57,713 nt of DNA from Ilumatobacteraceae bacterium. GTDB lineage: Bacteria > Actinomycetota > Acidimicrobiia > Acidimicrobiales > Ilumatobacteraceae. The DNA lies in contig JAHENF010000017.1 of NCBI GenBank assembly GCA_024643255.1, forward strand, positions 3,746 to 61,458, given 5' to 3'. Below are positions 22,408 to 30,553 of this stretch, piece after piece; the stretch's first letter is position 1; every line of letters begins with the position of its first letter. A program made the position numbers and the translations under genes. The notes below the pieces were generated by a model. The model searched no databases, was not told where the DNA came from, and worked only from the letters and a program-made list of their open reading frames with translations.

Positions 22408-23661
22408 ATGACGGAGACCGACGCCACTCGTCCCTCGCTCGACCGTGTCGTGGTCGTCGGTGCCTCGCTCGCGGGGCTGCGTGCAGCGGAAACACTCCGC
22501 CAGCACGACCATGTCGGCTCGGTCGTGGTCGTCGGCGACGAGGTGCATCGTCCGTATGACCGGCCGCCACTGTCGAAGAAGCTGCTGTCGGGGGAATGGG
22601 AGCCGGACCGCATTCACCTTCGTCAGCCCGAGGTCTTCGACGAACTCGACGTGGAGTGGCGGCTGGGTTCGGCCGCGACCGGCCTCGATCTCGACGCGCG
22701 CACCGTCGCCCTCGCCGACGGCACCTCGATCCCCTTCGATGGCGCGATCATCGCCACCGGCGCCACGCCGCGCCGGCTGCCCGACCAGGAGCGCTTCGGC
22801 CACATCCACGAACTCCGGTCGCTCGACGATGCCCTCGCCCTGCGGCGCGAGATCACCCCCGGCGGTCGACGCGTCGTCGTGGTCGGCGCCGGATTCATCG
22901 GGCTCGAAGCGGCCGCGACCGCGAAGGCCCTCGGCAACGACGTCGTGGTGCTCGAAGGTGCTCCTGCTCCGCTGATCCGCGGTCTCGGCACCGAGATGGG
23001 CGAGGCGATCGCCGAACTCCACCGGGCCCACGGTGTCGACGTGCGCTGCGACGTGCGCATCGACGCCCTGGCCCCCGACGGCGTGCGGCTCGTCGGTGGC
23101 GAGCTCGTCGCGGCCGACGTGGTGGTCGTGGGAATCGGTGTCGCCCCGGCAACCCGCTGGCTCGACGGGAGCGGGTTGGAGGTGCGCGACGGCATCGTGT
23201 GCGACGCCAACCTCCAGGCGATCGCATCGAGTGGTGCGCTGGTCCCCGGGGTGTTCGCCGCCGGCGATGTGGCGCGCTGGCCGAACGGGCTCTTCGACGA
23301 GGAGATGCGGGTCGAGCACTGGACCAACGCTGCCGAGCAGGGCGCTCAGGCCGCGAACAATCTCGTCCACCTCGCGGCCGGTGAAGCACTCGAACCGTAT
23401 GCCGCACTGCCGTTCTTCTGGAGCGACCAGTTCGAGCACCGGATCCAGTTCCTCGGCAGATCCGCGGTCGACGACGAGGTGCGCATCGTGGCCGGATCGG
23501 TCGCCGACGCGAAATTCCTCGCTCTGTACGGACGGCGCGGTCGGCTGCACGGTGCGTTGGGTGTGAACGCCCCGCGGTGGGTCATGTCGACGCGCAAGCT
23601 GTTCCTCGAGCGGGCGAGCTGGGACGAGGCCGTCGCCGCCACGAGCGGCCTCGATGCGTAG
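22408..23661 (+). CDS. Ferredoxin reductase-like FAD/NAD(P)H oxidoreductase
   Basis: 417 residues. FAD-binding GASLAGLRAAETLR near the start, the active-site region RPYDRPPLSKKLLSG, NAD-binding VVVVGAGFIGLEAAATAKALG near 160, and VPGVFAAGDVARWPNG for the FAD pyrophosphate are all in order. The C-terminal ferredoxin-reductase domain has FFWSDQFEHRIQFLG. These are marks of the rhodocoxin/putidaredoxin reductase group, which passes electrons from NAD(P)H to a [2Fe-2S] ferredoxin serving P450 or Rieske oxygenases. No such oxygenase is adjacent. The ATG at 22408 was chosen because CATCGT lies seven bases upstream; GTG 22399 is possible. Confidence 0.92.
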   Translation: MTETDATRPSLDRVVVVGASLAGLRAAETLRQHDHVGSVVVVGDEVHRPYDRPPLSKKLLSGEWEPDRIHLRQPEVFDELDVEWRLGSAATGLDLDARTVALADGTSIPFDGAIIATGATPRRLPDQERFGHIHELRSLDDALALRREITPGGRRVVVVGAGFIGLEAAATAKALGNDVVVLEGAPAPLIRGLGTEMGEAIAELHRAHGVDVRCDVRIDALAPDGVRLVGGELVAADVVVVGIGVAPATRWLDGSGLEVRDGIVCDANLQAIASSGALVPGVFAAGDVARWPNGLFDEEMRVEHWTNAAEQGAQAANNLVHLAAGEALEPYAALPFFWSDQFEHRIQFLGRSAVDDEVRIVAGSVADAKFLALYGRRGRLHGALGVNAPRWVMSTRKLFLERASWDEAVAATSGLDA

Positions 23662-23664
23662 GCT
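23659..23664 (+). promoter_or_regulatory. Predicted -10 of the aminotransferase gene
   Basis: TAGGCT at 23659-23664 overlaps the stop codon of the flavoprotein gene and ends six bases before the ATG at 23671. This suggests an independent leaderless transcript for the aminotransferase despite the short gap. Confidence 0.45.
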
Positions 23665-23670
23665 CGGTAC

Positions 23671-24909
23671 ATGACCGGGTCGTCACACGTTTCCAAGGTC
23701 TGGGCGAAGACCACCGATCTGCAGGTCGTCAGCGGTCATGGGTGTCGCGTGGTCGACGTCAACGGCGTCGAGTACCTCGACTTCACCGCCGGGATCGCGG
23801 CCGCGTCGACCGGGCATTCGCATCCGCGGGTCGTGCAGGCGATCAGCGAGCAGGCAGGCCGGTTCATCCACGCCCAACAGAACGTCTACACCCACGATCT
23901 GCTCGAACCACTCGCCGGACGGCTCGCCGAGATCACCCCCGAGTCGATCGACACGTTCTTCTTCGCGAACTCGAGCGACGAGGTCCTCGAAGTCGCCGTG
24001 AAGGTGGCCAAGCACGCCACCGGACGGCACTCGATCATCGTGCTCGACGGCGCGTTCCACGGTCGGACGCATCTGACGATGGCGATGTCGACCTCGCGTT
24101 CGATCGATCGTGCCGGCTACGGACCGCTCCCCTCCGGGGTCTTCATCGCCCCCTTCCCCGATCCGCACGCCTCCGATCAGGAAGCGGAGATCAGCGCGGC
24201 GCTGCGTGGACTCGACCGGCTCTTCGCGACCCAGGTGGCTCCCAGCGAGGTGGCGGCGATCTTCGTCGAGCCGGTGATCAGCGAACGGGGCTACATCCCG
24301 ACACCGGCGGCCTTCATCCGCGGTCTGGCCGAGCGATGTCGAGAACACGGCATCTTGTTCGTGGCCGACGAGGTGCAGAGCGGGTTCGGTCGCACGGGCA
24401 AGATGTTCGCCATCGAGGCCCACGACGTCGAGCCCGACATGCTGTGCATGGCCAAGGGCATCGCGTCGGGTTTTCCGTTCGCTGCGCTCGGCATGCGACG
24501 GTCGATCGACGATTCGTGGCGGGTCGGCAGCCAGGGAGGATCGTCGAACGGCAACCCGATCGGTTGTGCGGCGGCCCTCGCCACGATCGATGTGCTCACC
24601 GAACCGGGGTTCCTCGACAACGTCCATGCCCGCGGGAACCAGCTGATCGACGCGCTGCGCGAGATGCAGCAACTCGATGCGTCCCTGCGATACGTGCGCG
24701 GCCGAGGGCTGATGGTGGCGACCGAATTCGACTCGGCCGATCGTGCCGTCGCCGTCGTCGGGCACTGCCTGCGTGAGAGCCGGGTCATCCTCATGCCGGC
24801 TGGTACTCGCGGCCGGACGGTGCGATGGATGCCGCCCCTCGTGGTCACCTCGGAGGAGATCTCCGAAGCGGTCCAGGCGTTCGGGTCGGCGATTCGCGCC
24901 ACGAGCTGA
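23671..24909 (+). CDS. Class III PLP-dependent aminotransferase (GABA/ornithine type)
   Basis: 412 residues. Subgroup-II class III features are in order: EYLDFTAGIAAASTGHSHPRVV, the FFANSSDEVLEVAVKVAKHATGR region (usually 'NSGTEANE', here S-S-D-E), DGAFHGRTHLTMAMS, LFVADEVQSGFGRTG and the PLP lysine in CMAKGIASGFPFAAL. RGRGLMVATEF and the C-terminal VRWMPPLVVTSEEI are typical. It transfers an omega-amino group, probably from 4-aminobutyrate, ornithine or a similar amine, to 2-oxoglutarate. The change in the phosphate/substrate loop makes substrate assignment uncertain. A MarR-family gene follows after ten bases. Confidence 0.9.
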   Translation: MTGSSHVSKVWAKTTDLQVVSGHGCRVVDVNGVEYLDFTAGIAAASTGHSHPRVVQAISEQAGRFIHAQQNVYTHDLLEPLAGRLAEITPESIDTFFFANSSDEVLEVAVKVAKHATGRHSIIVLDGAFHGRTHLTMAMSTSRSIDRAGYGPLPSGVFIAPFPDPHASDQEAEISAALRGLDRLFATQVAPSEVAAIFVEPVISERGYIPTPAAFIRGLAERCREHGILFVADEVQSGFGRTGKMFAIEAHDVEPDMLCMAKGIASGFPFAALGMRRSIDDSWRVGSQGGSSNGNPIGCAAALATIDVLTEPGFLDNVHARGNQLIDALREMQQLDASLRYVRGRGLMVATEFDSADRAVAVVGHCLRESRVILMPAGTRGRTVRWMPPLVVTSEEISEAVQAFGSAIRATS

Positions 24910-24919
24910 GGTCTGTGTC

Positions 24920-25393
24920 GTGGCTCGTCTCGATGCCACCCGCATCGGCGCCTGGCGTGGCCTGCAAGCGGTCGTCGGGCAGATCGAGCGAGGCATCGAC
25001 GACGAACTGCGCGCCGACTGGGACATCCAACTCGGATGGTTCGATGTCCTCGCGTCGCTCCAACGGTTGGGCGGCCGCGCCCGGCCGCTCGACGTCGCCG
25101 CGGATCTCCGCCTCCCGCCGTCGAGTCTCAGCCGGCGTCTCGATCGTCTGCAGGAGGAGGGGTGGATCGCCCGGCATCGTCACGTGCCCGGCGCCGATCA
25201 TCGAGCGGTCGAGATCGAACTGACCCGCACCGGTCGTCGGCTCTGGCGGGAGATGAACATCAGCTACCGGCGTGCGCTGCAGGCGCAGTTCGCGATCCAT
25301 CTCGACGACGCCGACGTCGACGACATCCGACGTGTCCTCGACCTGCTGATCGGTCTCGAGCCGGAGCCCGCCGGCGAGACGGCGGAGACATGA
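24920..25393 (+). CDS. MarR-family transcriptional regulator
   Basis: 157 residues from GTG 24920, with GAGG eight bases upstream overlapping the end of the aminotransferase gene. The winged helix is WFDVLASLQRLGGRARPLDVAADLRLPPSSLSRRLDRLQEEGWIARH, followed by the HRAVEIELTRTGRRLW wing. The N-terminal helix WRGLQAVVGQIERGIDDEL would contribute to dimerisation. Position suggests co-transcription with the aminotransferase and control of that unit or itself; no clear palindrome was found in the immediate upstream region. Confidence 0.86.
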   Translation: MARLDATRIGAWRGLQAVVGQIERGIDDELRADWDIQLGWFDVLASLQRLGGRARPLDVAADLRLPPSSLSRRLDRLQEEGWIARHRHVPGADHRAVEIELTRTGRRLWREMNISYRRALQAQFAIHLDDADVDDIRRVLDLLIGLEPEPAGETAET

Positions 25394-25434
25394 CCTGCGT
25401 CGTGACACCGAGATCGTCGGTCCACTCGCGCCGC

Positions 25435-25440
25435 TAGCGT
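25435..25440 (+). promoter_or_regulatory. Predicted -10 of the small zinc-ribbon membrane protein gene
   Basis: TAGCGT at 25435-25440, exactly six bases before the ATG at 25447, with no ribosome-binding site. Confidence 0.55.
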
Positions 25441-25446
25441 GAGCCC

Positions 25447-25713
25447 ATGCCTGCTGTCGCGACGATCATCTGGGTCGGTTTCGGCGTCCTGATGGGCTAC
25501 GTCCTGTGGAAAACCGGCATCATGATGCTGCGCAGCATGACGTCGATGCCGCCGGCGCCGCCGCCCACCGGCGAGATGCGTCGGGTGAACCGCAGGTATC
25601 GCTGCGATGTCTGCGGGGTGGAGCTGAGATTGACGATGGCCCCCGACGAGGACCCACCGCCCCCGCGACACTGTCTCGAGGACATGACCGAGGTCGCACC
25701 GCTGTTCGAATGA
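25447..25713 (+). CDS. Small membrane protein with a zinc-ribbon-like Cys motif
   Basis: 88 residues. One N-terminal membrane helix (IIWVGFGVLMGYVLWKTGIM, about 7-26) is followed by a Pro-rich linker (PPAPPPTG) and a small soluble domain, YRCDVCGVELRL...PPPPRHCLEDM. The CxxC and a later HC could bind one zinc. I recognise the overall arrangement as common in actinobacteria but know no function. It probably sits in the cytoplasmic membrane with the Cys domain in the cytoplasm, judged from the basic residues after the helix. It is convergent with crgA. Confidence 0.72.
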   Translation: MPAVATIIWVGFGVLMGYVLWKTGIMMLRSMTSMPPAPPPTGEMRRVNRRYRCDVCGVELRLTMAPDEDPPPPRHCLEDMTEVAPLFE

Positions 25714-25741
25714 CGCCGGGAACAGGGCATCCAGGCGCAAG

Positions 25742-25812
25742 TTGTCCACAGGGTTGGGGACAATCTGGGTGAAACCACATCGATGTGATTCGGGTTTCCC
25801 ACAGGGTGGGAA
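25742..25812. repeat. Cluster of three short palindromes with a DnaA-box-like 9-mer
   Basis: In the 120-base gap between convergent genes lie TTGTCC-N10-GGACAA (25742-25763), CACATCGATGTG (25776-25787) and TTCCCAC-AGG-GTGGGAA (25796-25812). The first contains TTGTCCACA, identical to the actinobacterial DnaA-box consensus. No U-run follows any of them, so they are not obvious terminators. Confidence 0.65.
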
Positions 25813-25833
25813 CCGTCGACTGTGTTCAGCCGG

Positions 25834-26145
25834 TCAACGCCACTTGGTGGCCGTGTACAGGCCGGCCAGGATGCAGCCCAGCCCGATCAATGTCGGGATG
25901 TTGCTGTCGGTGAAGAACAGGTATCGAGCCATGATCATCAGCCCGCCGGCGATGAGCAGCACGACCATGATGATCGGGATCCAGTGCGGCGGCACCAGTT
26001 CTCGCTTGGTCGCCTTCGGCGTGTAACGCGACGACGCGGTCGCGGCGTGATGCGGTTGGTCGTCGTTCTGAACGTGGCGATCTTCGGGTCGGGTCCCCTT
26101 CGGGGTGACCCGGCCGCCGCCGGTCTTTCGCTTCGGGGGAGCCAT
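25834..26145 (-). CDS. crgA: Cell division protein CrgA
   Basis: 103 residues. A long basic, disordered cytoplasmic N terminus (KRKTGGGRVTPKGTRPEDRH...) is followed by the CrgA signature LVPPHWIPIIMVVLLIAGGL and a second helix IPTLIGLGCILAGLYTATKW. CrgA is a small two-helix actinobacterial divisome protein that recruits or balances FtsZ-ring and peptidoglycan synthesis proteins. The N-terminal tail is longer than in many relatives. TATGCT nine bases upstream of the ATG at 26145 could be its -10. It heads the conserved crgA-pknB-pbpA-rodA cluster, where it is divergent from the amidotransferase gene. Confidence 0.92.
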   Translation of the reverse strand: MAPPKRKTGGGRVTPKGTRPEDRHVQNDDQPHHAATASSRYTPKATKRELVPPHWIPIIMVVLLIAGGLMIMARYLFFTDSNIPTLIGLGCILAGLYTATKWR

Positions 26146-26203
26146 GCAGGAACGAGCATACGTGATCAGGTCAACCGACCGTTCACGGCGGCGGACTTCG
26201 GCC

Positions 26204-26209
26204 CATACT
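26204..26209 (+). promoter_or_regulatory. Predicted -10 of the amidotransferase gene
   Basis: CATACT at 26204-26209 with the GTG start exactly six bases later at 26216. The same hexamer and spacing precede the DsbB-like gene at 57385. Confidence 0.5.
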
Positions 26210-26215
26210 GGAGTG

Positions 26216-26809
26216 GTGACTCGTGTCCTCGTGATCGACAGCTACGACAGCTTCGTGTACAACCTGGTGCAGTATCTCGGTGAACTCGGCGCCGATCCGA
26301 TCGTGGTTCGCAACGACCAGTTGACCGTCGCCGAGGCGGTGGCGATGGAGCCCGACGCTGTCCTGCTCTCGCCCGGGCCGGGTCGCCCGGAGACGAGCGG
26401 CATCATCTGCGAGTCGATCGGCGCGTTCGCTGCACTCGGCACACCACTGTTCGGTGTGTGCCTCGGGCACCAGGCGATCGGCCATGTGTACGGCGCCGAT
26501 GTGGTGGGCGCACCCGAGCTGATGCACGGCAAGACCTCCGAGATCATGCACGACGGAACCGGCGTGTTCGCCGGTCTGCCCTCACCCCTGACGGCGACGC
26601 GCTATCACTCTCTGACGCTCGCGCCCGAGAGCATCCCGGACGAATTGATCGTCACCGCGCACAGTGTCGACGGCGTGGTGATGGGCGTCCGCCATCGCAC
26701 GCTGTCGGTCGAAGGCGTCCAGTTCCATCCCGAGAGCATCCTCACCGGGCAGGGCCACGAACTGTTGGCCAACTTCCTCGCACGAGCCGCAGCGCCTGCG
26801 GTCGGCTGA
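26216..26809 (+). CDS. trpG/pabA: Glutamine amidotransferase, anthranilate/aminodeoxychorismate synthase component II
   Basis: 197 residues from GTG 26216, so the protein begins MTRVLVIDSYDSFVYNLVQYL, as relatives do. The class I amidotransferase triad is visible: the nucleophile in PLFGVCLGHQAIG, the His in VEGVQFHPESIL and the Glu two residues later. LLSPGPGRPE and KTSEIMHDGTGVFAGLPSP are typical of TrpG/PabA. It releases ammonia from glutamine for tryptophan or folate synthesis with a TrpE/PabB partner that is not in the window. In actinobacteria this orphan copy lies beside crgA and pknB, as here. Confidence 0.92.
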   Translation: MTRVLVIDSYDSFVYNLVQYLGELGADPIVVRNDQLTVAEAVAMEPDAVLLSPGPGRPETSGIICESIGAFAALGTPLFGVCLGHQAIGHVYGADVVGAPELMHGKTSEIMHDGTGVFAGLPSPLTATRYHSLTLAPESIPDELIVTAHSVDGVVMGVRHRTLSVEGVQFHPESILTGQGHELLANFLARAAAPAVG

Positions 26810-26832
26810 CCCGATCGCGGCTCGCTGTCGGG

Positions 26833-28932
26833 TCAGGGCGCGACGGTCGTCGTCGTCGCCGGCGCGGTCGTTGTCGGCGGCAACGTGGTGGTCGTGGTCG
26901 GTGGCACGGTGGTGACCGGGGCGACGGCACGGCCGACGGTGATCTTGATGCCGGTGCCGGGGTCGACCTTGGTTCCCGCGGGAAGGCTCTGCGCCACGAC
27001 CCGTCCGTCGTCGGGGCTCCCGGCGGCGACGTCGATGTACGACACACTCGGCACGAGCCCCTGCTCGGTCAGTGTGTTGCGGGCCTGCGCCTCGGTGCGA
27101 CCCACGACGGCAGGCACCGTGACCGGCTCGGGCCCGTCCGACACGATGATCAGCACGTCGCTGCCCTTGGCGATCAGTTCGCCTGGCCCCGGCCGGATCT
27201 CCATCACCGTGCCCTTGGGAACCGTAGGGCTCGAGCGCACGTCGGTGGTGACGACGAACTCGTAGGGCGCTGCCTGGAGTACCGCTCGGGCCTCGACCTC
27301 GGTCATCCCGATCACCTCGCCGGGCACCTGCACACTCGAAGGCGGTGCGGCGACGACGAGGTTGACGATGGTGCCCTGCAACGCCGGGGTACCGGCTGCC
27401 GGGTCGCTGGAGATCACGGTGTTCTCGGCGAGATCGTCGCGTTCCTCGGTGGTGATCGTCCCGACCACGAAGCCGTCGGCGGCGAGCAGCGAACTCGCCT
27501 CGGTGATCGGCAGCGTGATCACGTTGGGGATGGGAACGAGCTGGGGGTCCGGGTTGAAGAACACCTCGACGGTGTCGGCCTTCAGGATCAAGGTGCCGGC
27601 CGGTGGATCGGTTCGCGTGACGAAACCCACAGCGACGAGCGAGCTCTCTTCGGGCGTGGTGACGAAGCGGATGTTCTTGGCCGTGAGATCCGCGGTGACC
27701 TCCTCGAGTGGCTTGTTCGTGTAGTCGTCGAGGACGAACTGCGTCGGCTCGGCGGTGCCGTCGTCGCCGCCCAGCGCCTGGAACAACAGCACGCCACCGA
27801 TGACGAGGAGGATCAGCGCGACGAACGCTCCGAGCGCATACCAACCGGTGCGCGATGGGTTGGTGTCGTAGTACATGGCGTCGGCGGACGCACCGGTCGG
27901 GTAGCCGGCCTCGACCATGCCGCCCGAGGGCACCGAGGACGCCCGTGGCGCGGCGCCGGGCATGATGCCGGTCGGCGCCACCGTGGGGTTGATCGTGGTG
28001 CTGCCGGCGGCGATGAGTCCCGCACCGGCGGCCGCGGCGGCCGCGGCGTTGCGACTCTGGGCGTCGGCTACTGCAGCGAGGGCCTGGACGGGCTCATCGT
28101 TGCGGAAGCGGCGGAGATCGTCGCGGAGTGCGGCCGCGCTCGGATAGCGCTTCTTCGGATCCTTGGCGAGGAGCTTGGCGACGATCGCCTCGAACGAGCG
28201 CGGCACATCGGCAACGATTTGGACGAGCGGCTGCGGCGCGTCGTGGACCTGCTTGTAGGCGATGCTCACCGGGTTCTCGCCGGTGAACGGCGGCCGCCCC
28301 GCCACCATCTCGTACATCACGATGCCGAGCGAGTACAGATCGCTCCGCGGGTCGGGCTGGGCGCCTTGGGCCTGCTCGGGGGAGAAGTACGTCGCGGTGC
28401 CCATCACCGAACCGACCTGGGTGAGGTTCGACTCGGTCGGCGCGTTCAGGGCGCGGGCGATCCCGAAGTCGGCGACCTTCACCTGGCCGTTGGTGCCGAT
28501 CAGGATGTTGGCGGGCTTGATGTCGCGGTGGGCGACGTGGTTGTCGTGGGCGAAGCCGAGTGCGGCGGCGACCTCGCTCGCGATCTCCGCAGCCTGCTTC
28601 GACGTGAGTTGCTTGTTCGTGGCGAGGATCTCGGCGAGCGTGCGACCCTGCACCTCCTCCATCACGATGAAGTAGGTGCCCTCGAACTTGCCCCAGTCGT
28701 AGACGTTGACGATGTTGGGGTGCGAGAGGCTGGCGGCCGACTGGGCTTCACGACGGAAGCGCTCCACGAAGTTGGCGTCCGTCGCGAACTCCGGGAAGAG
28801 CACCTTGACCGCGACTTGGCGGTCGAGCAGGAGATCGCGCGCGGAGAACACGTCGGCCATACCGCCGCGTCCGATTCGCTTGTGGATCTCGTAACGGTCG
28901 TTGATGACCGTCGCCTCGCCGTTGTTCGTCAC
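26833..28932 (-). CDS. pknB: PASTA-domain Ser/Thr protein kinase (PknB type)
   Basis: 699 residues from GTG 28932, preceded by GAAGG seven bases upstream. Kinase domain about 14-280: glycine loop GRGGMADVF, ATP-binding K43, catalytic HRDIKPAN (H135, D137), DFGIA and a TATYFSPEQA activation segment end. Then comes an Ala/Ser-rich juxtamembrane linker, one membrane helix (about 364-386) and about four extracellular PASTA repeats, and the protein ends in a Thr/Pro-rich tail (TTVPPTTTTTLPPTTT). It senses muropeptides or lipid II outside and phosphorylates cell-wall and division proteins inside, with PstP as the opposing phosphatase. No second kinase (PknA) is present in the cluster. Confidence 0.95.
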   Translation of the reverse strand: MTNNGEATVINDRYEIHKRIGRGGMADVFSARDLLLDRQVAVKVLFPEFATDANFVERFRREAQSAASLSHPNIVNVYDWGKFEGTYFIVMEEVQGRTLAEILATNKQLTSKQAAEIASEVAAALGFAHDNHVAHRDIKPANILIGTNGQVKVADFGIARALNAPTESNLTQVGSVMGTATYFSPEQAQGAQPDPRSDLYSLGIVMYEMVAGRPPFTGENPVSIAYKQVHDAPQPLVQIVADVPRSFEAIVAKLLAKDPKKRYPSAAALRDDLRRFRNDEPVQALAAVADAQSRNAAAAAAAGAGLIAAGSTTINPTVAPTGIMPGAAPRASSVPSGGMVEAGYPTGASADAMYYDTNPSRTGWYALGAFVALILLVIGGVLLFQALGGDDGTAEPTQFVLDDYTNKPLEEVTADLTAKNIRFVTTPEESSLVAVGFVTRTDPPAGTLILKADTVEVFFNPDPQLVPIPNVITLPITEASSLLAADGFVVGTITTEERDDLAENTVISSDPAAGTPALQGTIVNLVVAAPPSSVQVPGEVIGMTEVEARAVLQAAPYEFVVTTDVRSSPTVPKGTVMEIRPGPGELIAKGSDVLIIVSDGPEPVTVPAVVGRTEAQARNTLTEQGLVPSVSYIDVAAGSPDDGRVVAQSLPAGTKVDPGTGIKITVGRAVAPVTTVPPTTTTTLPPTTTAPATTTTVAP

Positions 28933-29026
28933 ATCTTGCCTTCTGCGCTGGAACACCGGTTCTGGGCGCTGTGCAAGGTTACCGACCCCGTTGCTGCCAT
29001 TGCTGGCAGCCCCCTGGTGACGGCGA

Positions 29027-30553
29027 TCACCCTCCGCCTCCCGGCGCCGTCGGGGTGAGCGGTTGCGATCCGGCGCCCGTGAGGAGGAAGTCGAGCATGC
29101 CCTTCGCGATCGGACCGGCCAGGCGACCGCCGGTCACGGCGACGTCGGCGGTCGACTGCGCGTTCGTCAGCACCACCGACACGGCGTACTGCGGATTGTC
29201 GGCCGGAGCGAAGGCGATGATCCAGGCGTGCGAGAGCCCCGGGTTCGATGCGACGCCGAGCTGGGCCGTACCGGTCTTCGCCGCAACCGGGATGCCACCT
29301 TCGAGTGCGATGCAGCAACTCGCGGTGCCGCGTTCGGCCACGCCGATCATCAGTTGCCGCTCGATCTCGGCGGTGGCGGGGGAGATCGGGGTCTTCCAGA
29401 CCTCGGGCGACGTCCGGTCGAGGACCCGCCCGGCCTGGTCGTAGGTGGCCTGCACGGCGTACGGCTTCATCATCCGGCCGCCGTTGGCGACCGTGCCGGC
29501 GACCATCGCCATGTGCAGCGGCACCATCTGCACCTCGCTCTGGCCGAACCCGCGGATCGCGAGCAATGGGAGTTCCTGGTCGAGGTTGTCGGTGTTGCCG
29601 AACGTGCTGGCGGCCGGGCGTGGCAGGTCGATCGGAAGTTCCTCGCCGATGCCCCACGCTTCGGTGCCGCGGACCATCGCTTCGGGCCCGAGCAGCGTGG
29701 CGATCTTGGCGAACGGGATGTTGCAGCTGCGGGCGAACACGGTGGCGAGGTCGCCGCCGCACAGGCTGCCGTTGTAGTTCTGGATCGGGTCGGTGGTCTG
29801 GGGTGGCACCCATTCGCGTTCGTCCGGGAACGCCGTGTCGAGGTTGACCAGCCCGGATTCGAGCGCGATGCCGGTCGTGATCACCTTGAACGTCGACCCC
29901 GGCATGTAACGCTCCTGGTACGCCTGGGCGAGCAAGGGGCTGCCCTCCGCGTTCTGGAGGTCGGTGATGATGCCTTCGGCGACGTCGAAGTCGGCGTTGA
30001 CGAACGTGTTCGGGTCGTAGGTCGGGTTGCTGTACATCGCGCGGATCGCGCCCGTCTTCGGCTCGATGACCGTGACCGACCCGGTCCGGCCCGCCAGGAG
30101 GAACTTGGCCATCTGCTGTGCGTCCTTGCGCACGGCGAGTTCGACCGTGCCCGTGGTCTCGACGTTGCCGCCGAGGAGGTCGCCGAGGCCACGGACCTGC
30201 TGCGCGGTGGTGGTGCCGGTCAGCACGTCGCCGTACAGCCGCTCGACCTGGGTCGACCCGAACGCGAACGTGAAGTATCCGGTGACGTCGGCGAGCAGGT
30301 CGCCGGTCGGGTATTCGCGGCGGTAGTCGTACGTTTCGCCCGGCGCTGTCGGGAACGACACCGCAGCGACCACGCCGTCAGCGGTGACGATCGGCCCACG
30401 CGGCCGGTTGAACTCCCGGAACACCTGACGGGTGTTGTCGAAGCGGGCGTCGAGTTCGGGCTTGCGTCCGACCTGCCAGTAGTTCAGGGCGACGAAGAGC
30501 ACGACGTAACACGCGATGATGCCCGCAGCCAGTTGGCGGATCCTACGGTTCAT
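29027..30553 (-). CDS. pbpA: Class B penicillin-binding protein (PbpA type)
   Basis: 508 residues from the ATG at 30553, which overlaps the rodA stop (ATGA). One N-terminal membrane helix (IRQLAAGIIACYVVLFVALN) is followed by a dimerisation domain with FREFNRPRGPIVTADG and the transpeptidase domain: S220-x-x-K223 in PGSTFKV, S276-C-N278 in ARSCNIPF, and K426-T-G in AAKTGTAQ. It cross-links peptidoglycan in the periplasm together with the RodA/FtsW glycosyltransferase encoded just upstream. Two adjacent Cys in TASCCIALEG are unusual for an extracytoplasmic domain. Confidence 0.95.
   Translation of the reverse strand: MNRRIRQLAAGIIACYVVLFVALNYWQVGRKPELDARFDNTRQVFREFNRPRGPIVTADGVVAAVSFPTAPGETYDYRREYPTGDLLADVTGYFTFAFGSTQVERLYGDVLTGTTTAQQVRGLGDLLGGNVETTGTVELAVRKDAQQMAKFLLAGRTGSVTVIEPKTGAIRAMYSNPTYDPNTFVNADFDVAEGIITDLQNAEGSPLLAQAYQERYMPGSTFKVITTGIALESGLVNLDTAFPDEREWVPPQTTDPIQNYNGSLCGGDLATVFARSCNIPFAKIATLLGPEAMVRGTEAWGIGEELPIDLPRPAASTFGNTDNLDQELPLLAIRGFGQSEVQMVPLHMAMVAGTVANGGRMMKPYAVQATYDQAGRVLDRTSPEVWKTPISPATAEIERQLMIGVAERGTASCCIALEGGIPVAAKTGTAQLGVASNPGLSHAWIIAFAPADNPQYAVSVVLTNAQSTADVAVTGGRLAGPIAKGMLDFLLTGAGSQPLTPTAPGGGG

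Noticed and set aside
25742..25812. Chromosomal origin of replication
   Set aside because: Only one exact DnaA-box-like 9-mer is present, and neither dnaA nor dnaN is in the window, so oriC is not supported; it is kept as a regulatory curiosity.
26458..29058. Very long plus-strand open frame (866 codons) across pknB
   Set aside because: It is antisense to a kinase with every catalytic motif and PASTA repeats. The product is Arg/Gly/Val-rich low-complexity sequence, as expected for a GC-rich shadow frame.
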